NCBI RefSeq assembly: GCF_040195635.1
Contig: NZ_JBEFTX010000008.1
Span: forward strand, 1-64,000
Direction: 5' to 3'
DNA from: Thermasporomyces sp040195635
Lineage (GTDB): Bacteria; Actinomycetota; Actinomycetes; Propionibacteriales; Actinopolymorphaceae
DNA: 64,000 nt
Shown here: positions 27,406-36,388 of the stretch, piece by piece
Layout of the letters: every line of letters begins with the position of its first letter
How positions within the stretch are numbered: the first letter of the stretch is position 1
The notes under the pieces: generated by a model
The model's database searches: none
What the model saw: the letters and a program-made list of their open reading frames with translations, nothing else
What the model was told of the DNA's origin: nothing
Position numbers and translations under genes: made by a program

Positions 27406-27688
27406 CGATCCCCTCCTGTAGGTCCACGTACGCGGACATCAACAGGCACGGCATAACCAGCCCCACGGTTCACGCGATACGCCCATTCGAAGAGGCCGGA
27501 TTCGGCTGTCTGGCCACGGATCGCAACTCCTGCAGTGCGGGACAGACTGGTGATGTGCGGAAAGGCCCCTGGCAGCGACTGCCACTTCATTCCGTTGCGG
27601 CCAGGTAGAAGGTCGCGGCCACATGCCACGTCGACGGTGCTCCTCCGGGGCGATACTTGGTTTGTCGAGCGGGCGGAGGCTGGTGGCG

Positions 27689-27946
27689 ATGGACGTCTGG
27701 GCGTGGACCTTTCTCGTCGTTGCAGTCGCGGCGATCTTCATGGTGGTCTCCGGCGAGGTTGTGGTGACGTTCATCCTCACCGGCCTCTGGGTGGGAGTCA
27801 TCTGGCTGCTCGTGACGTACGGCGGAGTGGTGATGGATGGTCCCGGCCCCGCGATCGTGATCGTTGTCGGCATGGTGATCCTCAGCATCGTCACGCTCGC
27901 CGCCATGGCCAGCGCCATCGAGGACCGCCGTTCGGACAAGACCTGA
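27689..27946 (+). CDS. Small integral membrane protein
   Basis: 85 residues from ATG 27689, with GGAGG about ten bases ahead. Three hydrophobic stretches (about residues 4-30, 33-48 and 56-75) fit two or three transmembrane helices. No family is recognised. It stands alone between divergent or unrelated genes. Confidence 0.55.
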   Translation: MDVWAWTFLVVAVAAIFMVVSGEVVVTFILTGLWVGVIWLLVTYGGVVMDGPGPAIVIVVGMVILSIVTLAAMASAIEDRRSDKT

Positions 27947-28182
27947 TCTCAGAGCCACTCTGTCGCAGGTCATGGCTGTGCCATTGGACCTGTGAGAGCC
28001 GTACAAATCCGGCTCGACCGCGCCATCAGGACACCCACACGGTGCTGTGCGGCCCCGGCCGGGAAGGAACGTCCAGCTGGGTACGTTCGTCGACTCGAAT
28101 AGAGACCAAGCGAAGACTCGAGTTCGCCGAGGGCCACTGAGTAGGTGTGGTGACCCGTACGAATCCGGCAAAGTGAGGCATC

Positions 28183-28332
28183 ATGGCAAGGCTCTCTGAG
28201 CGCGTCCGCGCATTCTTCCACGGCGAGCAGGCACAGCGACTTACTCGTCAGGCCCGCGAGCAGCTGCGTAAGCCTGGGAACCAGCGGCGACTGCGGCAGT
28301 TGGTGCATCCACGCCGGCACCGGCACCACTGA
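28183..28332 (+). CDS. Small basic protein, 49 residues
   Basis: ATG 28183 opens MARLSERVRAFFHGEQAQRL and the frame continues to TGA 28330-28332, with RQAREQLRKPGNQRRLRQL and a His/Arg-rich tail. GAGG lies seven bases upstream. It is predicted to be one or two amphipathic helices with high positive charge. The role is unknown; DNA or RNA binding is only a guess. Confidence 0.5.
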   Translation: MARLSERVRAFFHGEQAQRLTRQAREQLRKPGNQRRLRQLVHPRRHRHH

Positions 28333-28389
28333 CCTGTCGGATCCGGGCGTTCCCTCCGCCTGAGCGTGAGATCCTCGTGTCCCGACTGC

Positions 28390-29217
28390 TCACAGGTCCA
28401 GGTCGACGACGACCGGGGCATGGTCGGAGGGATTCTTCCCCTTGCGCGCATCTCGGTCGACGTAGGCGTCCGTGACCCGCGAGGCCGCCGACCGGCTCGC
28501 AAGGAAGAGATCGATCCGCATGCCTTCGTTCTTGTGGAACCTGCCAGCTCGGTAGTCCCAGTAGGTGTAGGGAGTGTCGTACTTCAGCGCCCGTGGATTC
28601 ACGTCATCGAGACCGAGCGCGCGAAGGTCGGCGAGTGCCCCTCGTTCCTCATCGGTGACGTGGGTCGAACCCACGAAGACGGACGGATCCCAGACGTCGG
28701 CGTCGGTAGGTGCGACGTTGAAGTCACCAGCCACGACGAACGCCTCCGAGGTGGCGAGCTCAGCTGCCAGCGCGTCGCGCAGCGCGGCGAGCCACGTCAG
28801 CTTGTAGTGGAAGTGCGGGCTGTCCGGGGTCCGTCCATTAGGCACGTACACCGACCACACCCGCAGCGGGCCACAGGTGGCGCCCAGCGCGCGGGCCTCG
28901 ACGTGGGCGACCGGCGGGATGTCGACCAGCGCCGCGTCATCCTCATCCGGTGGGGGCGCGTAGCCCGGCTGGCCGGGGAACCCCCGGGTGATCTGTTCGA
29001 GTCCCACGCGAGACAGGATCGCCACGCCGTTCCACCTGCCGTCGCCGTGGGCGACCACCTGATAGCCCCGCTCGATCGCCCCCTCACCGGGGAACTTGTC
29101 TCCGGCGCACTTGGTCTCCTGCAGGCAGAGCACGTCGGGTTGGGCAAGGTCGAGCCAATCCTCGACGCGTGCCTGCCGGGCGGTGATGGAGTTGACATTC
29201 CAGGTCGCCACTCTCAC
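28390..29217 (-). CDS. xthA: Exodeoxyribonuclease III (AP endonuclease)
   Basis: 275 residues of the EEP nuclease fold. The sequence includes VATWNVNSI (Asn), LCLQETK (catalytic Glu), VYVPNG, VAGDFNVAPTDADVWDP (Asp/Asn pair), LFLAS and NPSDHAPVV (catalytic Asp-His). It removes abasic sites and 3'-blocked ends in DNA repair. It starts at GTG 29217, two bases from an inverted repeat shared with the divergent metallophosphoesterase gene, and no Shine-Dalgarno is present. Confidence 0.93.
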   Translation of the reverse strand: MRVATWNVNSITARQARVEDWLDLAQPDVLCLQETKCAGDKFPGEGAIERGYQVVAHGDGRWNGVAILSRVGLEQITRGFPGQPGYAPPPDEDDAALVDIPPVAHVEARALGATCGPLRVWSVYVPNGRTPDSPHFHYKLTWLAALRDALAAELATSEAFVVAGDFNVAPTDADVWDPSVFVGSTHVTDEERGALADLRALGLDDVNPRALKYDTPYTYWDYRAGRFHKNEGMRIDLFLASRSAASRVTDAYVDRDARKGKNPSDHAPVVVDLDL

Positions 29218-29218
29218 A

Positions 29219-29319
29219 CGTACCGTTGTACCGCACCGGCCCAGGTTGTCGTCGGTAGGTCCTGGCGACGCTCGCGGAGAGGTTCGATCAGCCGGGCCGG
29301 CGGGTGATACAACGGTACG
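29219..29319. promoter_or_regulatory. Mirror-image promoter elements between xthA and the phosphoesterase gene
   Basis: The 12-mer TACAACGGTACG occurs at 29308-29319 on plus and, perfectly inverted, at 29219-29230 for the minus strand. Each copy ends one base before its gene's start codon (ATG 29321 and GTG 29217). TACAAC could act as a -10 box for two leaderless transcripts, or the copies may be regulator sites. Confidence 0.5.
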
Positions 29320-29320
29320 A

Positions 29321-30985
29321 ATGTATGACCGTCCGCTGATGCCGGGCCTTCGAAGGCGCCTGGCGCTCGCCTCCGCAAGGATCGGGGCGTGGGCGGCTCA
29401 GCGACGCTTCCTGGGCGTCGTCCTCGGTACGTACGCGCGGGTGTCTACCCGGTTGCGTCGTCCGGTCCAGGTCGTCGGCCTGGCCGGGCTGGCTGCCGGT
29501 GGGGCCTGGCTGGGCATGTTTCTCGGGCAGACCGCGGCTCCGGTGGGTCCGGTGGACACGACGATGCGGCTTGTGCCGTCGTGGGACGGCGAGTCGAAGG
29601 TTTCACTGCCGCCTCTCGGCACCCTGGAGCTCGACACGCACGACGGGCCCGTCCAGATCCAGGTCAGCGTCGACGCGATCAACCCGGTCGCGGCGAAGCG
29701 GCTCGTCGAGGACCCGCAGGCGCTTCGGGGGCTCGAGCCCGAGATCGTCGACGACGTGCGTACCGGTATCTACGCCACCGCGACCAAGGGGCTGATCACC
29801 GGAACACTCGGCGCGATGACGGTCACGCTGATCGTCATGCGCCGCCGGATCCCGACGCTCATCGCCGGCGGTGGAGCCGCCGTCGCGATCCTCACGGTGC
29901 TCAGCGTCGCGGGCGCGACGCTGGATCCGCGCGCTGTCGCCGAGCCGAAGTACACCGGCCTCCTTGCCAGCGCACCCTCTCTGGTCGGCAACGCCCAGGA
30001 CCTCGCCGAGAGCTTCGGTGCCTACTCCGACGAGCTGGTACGCCTGGTCGGCAGCGTCTCCGAGCTGTACGACGTCACGAACACGCTCCCGGCCACCTCG
30101 GCGAGCGACGACGAGATCCGGGTCCTCCATGTCTCTGACCTGCACCTCGGCGAGCACGCGTGGGACATCATCGGTTCAGTCACCCGGCAGTACTCCATCG
30201 ACGTGATCGTCGATTCCGGTGACATCACCGACCATGGCCTCCCGGCTGAGAACTACTTCCTGCAACCCATCCGGAACCTCGGCGTGCCGTACGTCTGGGT
30301 GCGCGGTAACCATGACTCGCTCATCACCGAAAAGGCGATGCGGGCGCTGCCGAACGTCGTGGTGCTCGACGGCAAGGTGAAGACGGTGAAGGGGATCCGG
30401 TTCCTCGGCGCGGGTGATCCGCGGTTCACCCCGGCTTGGAGGCGTGTCGTGCCGGAGTCGGACACCCGCGCGGTGGCGAACCAGGCGTTCGCGCTGGCGA
30501 AGGTCGCGAAGAACTCCTTTCCCGCCGTCGACGCGATCGTCTTCCACGACAGCGCCGGCGCGACGTTCTTCGACGGCCACGCGTCCTTGCTGCTCACCGG
30601 CCACGGCCACGAACACCTCGCCCGCGTCCTGCCGAAGGGCAGCCGACTCATGCAGGAAGGCACCACCGGTGGCGCTGGCATGCGTGCCCTGAAGTACGAG
30701 GAGCCGCAGCCGGTCGCGCTGTCGGTGCTCTACCTCGACCGGTCGACCAGGGAGCTTCGGGCCTGGGACCAGATCACGCTTGGTGGGCTTGGGCTCACGT
30801 CGGCCCAGATCGAACGGCACCAGGTGAAGCCGGACGAGGAGGCGGAACCGCCACCGAGCCCGATACCCACTCCGACCGGTTCGGTGCCCGAGACTCCGGT
30901 GTCGTCGCCGACCGTCAGCCTTGACCCGTCGTCGCCCTCCCCGTCGTCGCCCTCCCTTTCGTCTCCTCAGCCGGACGGACGCTAG
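29321..30985 (+). CDS. Membrane-anchored metallophosphoesterase
   Basis: 554 residues from ATG 29321. Transmembrane helices are near residues 40-62 and two more near 155-205. A calcineurin-like phosphoesterase domain begins near residue 266 with VLHVSDLHLGEHAW, then VDSGDITDHG, WVRGNHDS, VFHDSAGATFF and LLTGHGHEHLARV. The last 55 residues are a Pro/Ser-rich tail, probably disordered. All five metal-binding motifs are present, so it is likely an active phosphodiesterase or phosphatase at the membrane. Substrate is unknown. Confidence 0.82.
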   Translation: MYDRPLMPGLRRRLALASARIGAWAAQRRFLGVVLGTYARVSTRLRRPVQVVGLAGLAAGGAWLGMFLGQTAAPVGPVDTTMRLVPSWDGESKVSLPPLGTLELDTHDGPVQIQVSVDAINPVAAKRLVEDPQALRGLEPEIVDDVRTGIYATATKGLITGTLGAMTVTLIVMRRRIPTLIAGGGAAVAILTVLSVAGATLDPRAVAEPKYTGLLASAPSLVGNAQDLAESFGAYSDELVRLVGSVSELYDVTNTLPATSASDDEIRVLHVSDLHLGEHAWDIIGSVTRQYSIDVIVDSGDITDHGLPAENYFLQPIRNLGVPYVWVRGNHDSLITEKAMRALPNVVVLDGKVKTVKGIRFLGAGDPRFTPAWRRVVPESDTRAVANQAFALAKVAKNSFPAVDAIVFHDSAGATFFDGHASLLLTGHGHEHLARVLPKGSRLMQEGTTGGAGMRALKYEEPQPVALSVLYLDRSTRELRAWDQITLGGLGLTSAQIERHQVKPDEEAEPPPSPIPTPTGSVPETPVSSPTVSLDPSSPSPSSPSLSSPQPDGR

Positions 30986-31063
30986 CCGCCGAGTCGCAGC
31001 GACTGCCGGACGACCCGTACGGGACCGGACGCCGGTGGCGTACGCCTGCGCCATGATGGGGTG

Positions 31064-31555
31064 ATGCGAGTGGTGGTGCTGTCCGACACCCACGCGCCCC
31101 GGCGGTGGCGGTCATGCCCCGAGCGGGTCGCCGCACACCTGCGGACGGCTCAGGTGGTCCTTCACGCGGGTGACGTGTGCACGGCAGCGGTGCTGGACGA
31201 GTTGGCTGCTTACGCGCCCGTGCATGCGGTCCGGGGAAACAACGACGGGCCCGACGTCGCCAACTGGGGCGCGCCGGACGAGGTGGAGCTGACACTCGAA
31301 GGCGTACGACTTGCGATGCTGCATGACAGCGGTCCGGCGGCCGGGCGCCTCGCCCGGATGCGCCGCCGCTACCCGGATGCCGATCTCGTGGTCTTCGGTC
31401 ACTCCCATATCCCGCTGACGGAGACCGGGCAGGGTCTGCGGATCTTCAACCCCGGCTCGCCGACCGACCGGCGCCGGCAGCCACGAGGCACGATCGGAAT
31501 CCCCGAGCTCGACGCCGGTCGGATCCTGGACGCCCGGATCGTCCCTGTCACCTGA
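31064..31555 (+). CDS. YfcE-type metallophosphoesterase
   Basis: 163 residues from ATG 31064 (a GTG three bases earlier is also possible). The compact phosphodiesterase fold shows LSDTHAP, LHAGDVCT, VRGNND, MLHDSG and VFGHSHIPL, ending with FNPGSPTDRR. This is the YfcE/MJ0936 arrangement. These enzymes hydrolyse phosphodiesters such as cyclic nucleotides in vitro. It follows the larger phosphoesterase gene by 78 bp but a shared transcript is unproven. Confidence 0.85.
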   Translation: MRVVVLSDTHAPRRWRSCPERVAAHLRTAQVVLHAGDVCTAAVLDELAAYAPVHAVRGNNDGPDVANWGAPDEVELTLEGVRLAMLHDSGPAAGRLARMRRRYPDADLVVFGHSHIPLTETGQGLRIFNPGSPTDRRRQPRGTIGIPELDAGRILDARIVPVT

Positions 31556-31830
31556 CTGCCGCCCGTCGCCGCCGTCCCGAGGCGGGCAAGGAGCCGGTCG
31601 GCGTCCGCGGAAGCGTGCCGGTTGCCACACGACCCGGTGTCCCTCCCAGTCCGACGGAAAGACCGGTGACCATGGATAGCAGGACCGTTCCTGGGTCGGT
31701 CGGCTGTCCGGGGCGTGCTTCTCGCCCGAGAACCGATGCGGCTGATGGTGTCGCCTCCCCGACATCGGCCGGATTCGGACGGGGTTCGGCCTCTCGCGTT
31801 TCGTCGTCTGGCCTCACTACGGTGCACGAC

Positions 31831-32691
31831 ATGTTGCTCACGCCAGAATCGCCTTATGCAGTTGACGTGAGAGCCGCCCAGAAATACGGCTCTGTTCCGG
31901 GACTGCCGGCATGGCAAGCGGACCGGTACCTCGACCTCCTCCTGCCCACACCGCGACCTCCCGAGCTGGCACCTGCCGTCCTCTACCTGCACGGGGGCGG
32001 TTGGCGTGCGGGGGAGCGCAGCACCGGCATGTACCCCTGGCTCAGCCCGCTGCTCGCCGCCCACGGGTTCGTCGCGGCCAATGTGAGCTACCGGCTGAGC
32101 GGACAGGCACCATTTCCCGCCCAGCTGTACGACGTCAAGGCGGCGGTCCGCTGGCTGCGGGCGAACGCGGAGGCGTACGGCATCGACCCCGAGCGCGTCG
32201 GGGTGTGGGGCGATTCGGCGGGGGGACATCTCGCCGCGCTGCTCGGCACCACCGCCGGTCGTGCCGATCTTGAAGGGGACTGCGGCTCGGCCGAATGGCC
32301 CAGCGCGGTGCAGGCGGTGGTCATGCGCTGTGCACCGAGTGACTTCCCCACGATGCCACAGGAGAACGCGGAGGTGCTCGACGCACTGTTCGGCGGGCCG
32401 CCTTCGGAAACCGCGGAGCTCCGCCGGTTGGCGAGCCCCGCGGAGCATGTGCACGTGGGTGTGCCGCCGTTCCTGATCGTGCACGGCACCCGCGACGAGA
32501 TCGTGCCGTTCGAGCAGGCCGAGACCATGGTCCGCGCTCTTCGGGCGTACGAGCGGGAGGTGACGTTCCATGTCGTGGACGGCGGGCACCACAACCTGCT
32601 GGAGAACCTGGACCTGCCCTTGGGGAACGACCCTTGGGCGGACCTCGGCCTGCAGGCCCTCGACTTCTTCCGGCGGACTCTGGGGACCTGA
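31831..32691 (+). CDS. Alpha/beta hydrolase (HSL/BD-FAE-like esterase)
   Basis: 286 residues from ATG 31831. The oxyanion motif is LYLHGGGWRAGER, the nucleophile elbow WGDSAGGHLAALL, the acid HGTRDEIVPF and the His GGHHNLLE. There is no signal peptide, so it is cytoplasmic. TACGGT at 31818-31823 lies seven bases before the ATG with no Shine-Dalgarno, favouring a leaderless start; the open frame extends 72 codons upstream without homology. Likely an esterase on small acylated substrates, perhaps acetylated sugars. Confidence 0.85.
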   Translation: MLLTPESPYAVDVRAAQKYGSVPGLPAWQADRYLDLLLPTPRPPELAPAVLYLHGGGWRAGERSTGMYPWLSPLLAAHGFVAANVSYRLSGQAPFPAQLYDVKAAVRWLRANAEAYGIDPERVGVWGDSAGGHLAALLGTTAGRADLEGDCGSAEWPSAVQAVVMRCAPSDFPTMPQENAEVLDALFGGPPSETAELRRLASPAEHVHVGVPPFLIVHGTRDEIVPFEQAETMVRALRAYEREVTFHVVDGGHHNLLENLDLPLGNDPWADLGLQALDFFRRTLGT

Positions 32692-32781
32692 ACGGGCTAC
32701 GCCCCGCGTGGGCCGGCTGGACGCAGTGTCGGCCACGGGCCGATCGCGGCCGAAGAGGCCGCCAACCCTCCACGAGATGCC

Positions 32782-32801
32782 ATGGATCATGCATGATCCA
32801 T
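32782..32801. promoter_or_regulatory. Perfect 20-bp palindrome before the GntR gene
   Basis: ATGGATCATGCATGATCCAT reads identically on both strands and ends four bases before the GntR start codon. Its position and symmetry fit an autoregulatory operator of the adjacent FCD-type GntR protein. Confidence 0.6.
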
Positions 32802-32805
32802 CACC

Positions 32806-33639
32806 ATGACGTCGATCCGCCCGTTGGGACGGGGCACGCTTTCCGACGCCGTGTACGAGCGCCTTGGTGAGTTGATCGGCTCTGGTGGCCTTGTCCCCGG
32901 CGAGAAGCTCGTCATCGACAAGCTGGCCAAGCAGTTCGATGTCAGCATCACACCGGTCCGCGAGGCGATGCGCCGGCTGCAGCGTGAGGGCCTGGTCACC
33001 GAGACCCCCTACCGCGGCATGACGGTCTCACGCGCGACGGACGAGCAGCTGCGCGAGCTGTTCGCGGTCCGAGGGGTGCTCGAGGGGTACGCGGCGGCCG
33101 AAGCGTGTCAGGTGATGACCACCGAGGATCTCGCCGTCACCGCCCGGTTGCTCGACGCTCTGGAACGCGCCACCGCCGACAACGACGTGCGCGAGTTCCG
33201 CCGGCTCAACACCGAGTTCCACGACAGCTTCGTCCACAAGGCACCATCCCAGGCACTGCAGGAGGCGATCGCCGCGATCGCCCGCAACACCGAGCGCTAC
33301 CGGCACTCCGACGACGTCTTCGACCGTGCCTATCTCGAAGCGTCCCAGGCCGAGCATCGTGAACTGCTCACCCTGCTACAGCAACGCCGACGCGACGACC
33401 TCGAACGCCTGCACCGCCGCCATGCCATGACCTTCGTCGACCATCTGATCAGGGACGGACGAGCTAGTGAGGAAGGAGGAGCCGGGTGCGTATCACGAAG
33501 GTTGACACGTTCACGTTCTGGGCCGACTGGTGCAACTGGCTCTTCGTCCGGGTGTCGACCGACGAGGGCCTCGTCGGGTTGGGAGAGGGATCTCTGCACG
33601 GCGCCATCGCGTCGGTCGAGACCGCAATCAGGGAGGTGA
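32806..33639 (+). CDS. GntR-family regulator with FCD domain
   Basis: 277 residues. The winged helix at about 10-75 includes LVIDKLAKQFDVSITPVREA and MRRLQREGLV, followed by an FCD ligand domain (VRGVLEGYAAAEACQVM, NTEFHDSFVHKA, AEHRELLTLLQQRR). Homology ends near HLIRDGR at about residue 218. The last 57 residues are Arg/Ser-rich and read through the next gene in another frame, so the natural stop may have been lost by an indel. It heads a sugar-acid-type gene set and sits behind a perfect palindrome. Confidence 0.83.
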   Translation: MTSIRPLGRGTLSDAVYERLGELIGSGGLVPGEKLVIDKLAKQFDVSITPVREAMRRLQREGLVTETPYRGMTVSRATDEQLRELFAVRGVLEGYAAAEACQVMTTEDLAVTARLLDALERATADNDVREFRRLNTEFHDSFVHKAPSQALQEAIAAIARNTERYRHSDDVFDRAYLEASQAEHRELLTLLQQRRRDDLERLHRRHAMTFVDHLIRDGRASEEGGAGCVSRRLTRSRSGPTGATGSSSGCRPTRASSGWERDLCTAPSRRSRPQSGR

Positions 33640-33916
33640 GGCCCGCTCGGTCGCGCCACACAACCCCGGTGGACCGATTGCGACGCTTGCCTCGATCCAC
33701 CTGGCCGCGGCGATCCCCCACTTCCTCGTTCTCGAGAACATGCCGCGGGAGTCCTCGGTCAGAGACCGCGTGTGTCCCGATGGCGTGACGCTCGTCGACG
33801 GCCACTTCGAGGTTCCGACAGGGCCCGGACTCGGTGCGGAGGTCGACGTGGAAGCCATCGCGGAGTTGAGTTTCCGACCGCAGCCGTTGTCGCAGTCCAG
33901 GAGCTGGTGGAGTTGA
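33486..33916 (+). pseudogene. Enolase-superfamily gene with its middle deleted
   Basis: From GTG 33486 (AGGAGGAGCC upstream) the first 50 residues match a mandelate racemase-like N-domain, including WLFVRVSTDEGLVGLGEGS and IASVETAIREV. After about 33640 homology moves to another frame with the family's end: APHNPGGPIATLASIHLAAA, FLVLENMPRE and GHFEVPTGPGLGAEVD. The intervening barrel, roughly 260 residues, is missing. A deletion plus frameshift explains this. It would have been a second sugar-acid dehydratase beside the intact one at 33995. Confidence 0.8.
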
Positions 33917-33994
33917 AGCGTACGCGCCGCCAGTAGCCCTCTCAGGTGGCCGGAACAGACCTTTCACGATTGCCTACCGACAGGAGGACTTCTC

Positions 33995-35323
33995 GTGTCA
34001 CGCACAGGTGACGACGCCGAACGCCTCGGCCAGGTCGAGGACGCCATCTCCACGGCCTCGCGGTCGTCGGATCTGAAGATCACCGATATCCGCGTGGCGG
34101 TCGTGGCCAGCAACTACGACTACCCGATCATCCGGATCGACACCAACCAGGACGTGTACGGACTGGGCGAAGTCCGCGACGCGGGGCACAAGGAAAGCGC
34201 GCTGCAGTTCAAGAGCATGCTCGTCGGTCAGAACCCCTGCAACGTGGACATGATCTTCCGTGCCATCAAGCGATACGGCAACAGCGGTCGTGAGGGTGGC
34301 GGCGTCTCCGGGATCGAGATCGCCCTGTGGGACCTCGTCGGCAAGGTCTACGGCGTCCCCTGCTACCAGTTCCTCGGCGGCAAGTACCGTGACGCCGTAC
34401 GGATCTACGGCGACACGCCCGCGCCGGCGGAGCCGACACCGGAGGCCTACGCCGACGTCGTACGCGCCCGTAAGGCTCTCGGTCTCACGTTCATCAAGTT
34501 CGACATCCGGCCGAGTCTGTTCACCGACACGCCGGGCGGCACGATCGGCCAGCCGTCGAGGTTCGAGCACGGCCTCGGTCGCCGATGGCGGGCACCGGGT
34601 GCCGGATCTCCCGCGAAGCTCACCGAACGCGGCATCGCACGTGCGGTCGAGGTGGTGTCCGCGGTGCGAGAGGCGGCCGGCTGGGACGTCTCGCTCTGCA
34701 CCGATCACTTCGGTCATGGACACCTGACCGCGAAAGACGTCATCAAGCTCGCCGAGCCCTTGGAGTCCTACGGCCTTGCCTGGTTGGAAGATCCGATGCC
34801 GTGGTACGACGTGGCGGGGCACAAGCGGGTGACGGACGCGATTTCCACGCCGACGGCGGCGGGCGAGGAACTCTATCTGTGGGACGAGTTCCAGCCGTTC
34901 ATCGAAGAGCGGGCCATGGACATTCTGCACCCCGACCTTCTCACCTCGGGTGGGATGCTGGAGACGAAGAAGATCGCCGACTACGGCGAACGCTTCGGCT
35001 TGACGACGGCGCTGCACTTCGCCGGCTCGCCGATCGCGTTCATGGCCAACGTCCACTGCGCTGCGGCGATTCCCAGCTTCGTGGCGCTCGAACACCACGG
35101 TCTCGACCTTCCCTTCTGGGAGAGCCTGGTGACTGGCCTGCCGGCGGACTATCTGACCGACGGCTACGTCACCGTTCCGGATGTTCCTGGCCTGGGTGTC
35201 GATCTCAACTACGCCGCCATCGAGGAGAACCTCCGCACACCCGACACGATGTTCCTTCCCACCGAAGAGTGGAACACTCCCAAGCTCGGCTTCTGGCGTC
35301 CAGACGATCGCTGGCGGGAGTGA
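33995..35323 (+). CDS. Mandelate racemase/enolase-superfamily sugar-acid dehydratase
   Basis: 442 residues from GTG 33995, behind CAGGAGGACTTCTC. The N-terminal cap includes YDYPIIRIDTNQDVYGLGEV, and the barrel carries the three metal ligands in LCTDHFGHGH (Asp), WLEDPMPW (Glu) and AAGEELYLW (Glu). ALHFAGSPIAFMANVHCAAA near the end is the usual late His segment. Superfamily members with this order dehydrate aldonic or aldaric acids. Its neighbours, a DapA-like enzyme three bases downstream and an NAD-dependent epimerase-like protein, support a sugar-acid pathway. Substrate unknown. Confidence 0.82.
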   Translation: MSRTGDDAERLGQVEDAISTASRSSDLKITDIRVAVVASNYDYPIIRIDTNQDVYGLGEVRDAGHKESALQFKSMLVGQNPCNVDMIFRAIKRYGNSGREGGGVSGIEIALWDLVGKVYGVPCYQFLGGKYRDAVRIYGDTPAPAEPTPEAYADVVRARKALGLTFIKFDIRPSLFTDTPGGTIGQPSRFEHGLGRRWRAPGAGSPAKLTERGIARAVEVVSAVREAAGWDVSLCTDHFGHGHLTAKDVIKLAEPLESYGLAWLEDPMPWYDVAGHKRVTDAISTPTAAGEELYLWDEFQPFIEERAMDILHPDLLTSGGMLETKKIADYGERFGLTTALHFAGSPIAFMANVHCAAAIPSFVALEHHGLDLPFWESLVTGLPADYLTDGYVTVPDVPGLGVDLNYAAIEENLRTPDTMFLPTEEWNTPKLGFWRPDDRWRE

Positions 35324-35325
35324 CG

Positions 35326-36234
35326 ATGACGAGATTGGACCATCTGAAAGGCGTCTTCGGCCTGCTGCCCACGCCTTACACCGAGGACTACGAGATCCAC
35401 ACCGCCGATCTCCTGGCGGCGGCGGATTTCTGTTGTGAGACCGGGCAGCACGGCATCGTGTGGCCGGTCATGGTGGGGGAGTTCTACCTCCTGGGTGAGT
35501 CAGAACGTCTCCGCCATCTCGAACCCCTGCTGGAGAAGGCGAACGGCCGGCTGCCGGTGGTGTTCGGATGCTCCGGCACGTCCATACCGCAGGTGTTGCT
35601 GTTCGCCCGCGAGGCGCAGAAGGCGGGTGCAGACGCGATCATCGCCATGCCTCCGGCGCGTACGACGCAGGACGTGGGAATGGACATGTTCCGTCGGCTC
35701 GGCGAGGTCTTCGAGGGCCCGATCATCCTGCAGAACGCGAGCGACTATGTTCCGCTGTCGGCCGAACAGGTGGCGTCGGTCGTCGACGACGTACCCCAGA
35801 TCGAGTACGTCAAGGAGGAACGCCCACCGGGACCGCGGCATATCGGGGAGATCCACCAGCTGCTCGGCGACAAGATCAAGACCATCTTCGGCGGGGTTGG
35901 CGGGCGCTTGCTTCCGGAGGAACTTGTCCGTGGGGCCGGCGGGTGCATGCCCGCCTGCCAGGTTGCCGATGTCCTGGCCAAGGTGATGGAGCAGTGGTGG
36001 GCCGGTGATGAGCCGGCCGCCCGGGACCTCCACCAGCGGCTCCTGCCGATCCTCATCCGGGAACGGCAGTCACTGATGCGCTACATCCTCAGGAGGCGTG
36101 GCGTCTTCACCTCGACCGTCCAACGGGCGCCCAGTGCGGCGCTCGAGCTCGACACGGACGACAAGCGGGAGATCTCGATCCTGATCGAGGCAATACGTAA
36201 CGACGTCGGCGGCTATCCCTTCGGGGCGGAGTAG
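35326..36234 (+). CDS. DapA/NAL-family lyase or dehydratase
   Basis: 302 residues of the dihydrodipicolinate synthase fold. The start is GVFGLLPTPYTEDYEIH, and the Schiff-base Lys is probably in IEYVKEERPPG near residue 164. A glycine loop reads FGGVGGRLLPEELVRGAGG. It begins three bases after the dehydratase stop, so both are co-translated. In sugar-acid pathways such proteins convert 2-keto-3-deoxy or 5-keto-4-deoxy acids; lysine biosynthesis is unlikely given the context. Confidence 0.8.
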   Translation: MTRLDHLKGVFGLLPTPYTEDYEIHTADLLAAADFCCETGQHGIVWPVMVGEFYLLGESERLRHLEPLLEKANGRLPVVFGCSGTSIPQVLLFAREAQKAGADAIIAMPPARTTQDVGMDMFRRLGEVFEGPIILQNASDYVPLSAEQVASVVDDVPQIEYVKEERPPGPRHIGEIHQLLGDKIKTIFGGVGGRLLPEELVRGAGGCMPACQVADVLAKVMEQWWAGDEPAARDLHQRLLPILIRERQSLMRYILRRRGVFTSTVQRAPSAALELDTDDKREISILIEAIRNDVGGYPFGAE

Positions 36235-36388
36235 CGCAGGACATCGCGATCACTCTTGCGTTCGGCGGCGTCTGAGCGCCTGAGCCGCGCCCGGAACTCC
36301 GGCTTCTGTCCGACAAGGGCGGGGTGAGGGCGGTCGTCCGCCTGGCCGATATCGTGACAGTCTCGACGTCCGGCTAAGGAGATGGCAC

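Noticed and set aside
34585..35325. Upstream extension of the DapA-like frame
   Set aside because: It overlaps the intact dehydratase gene in another frame and is Arg-rich; ATG 35326 begins the family homology.
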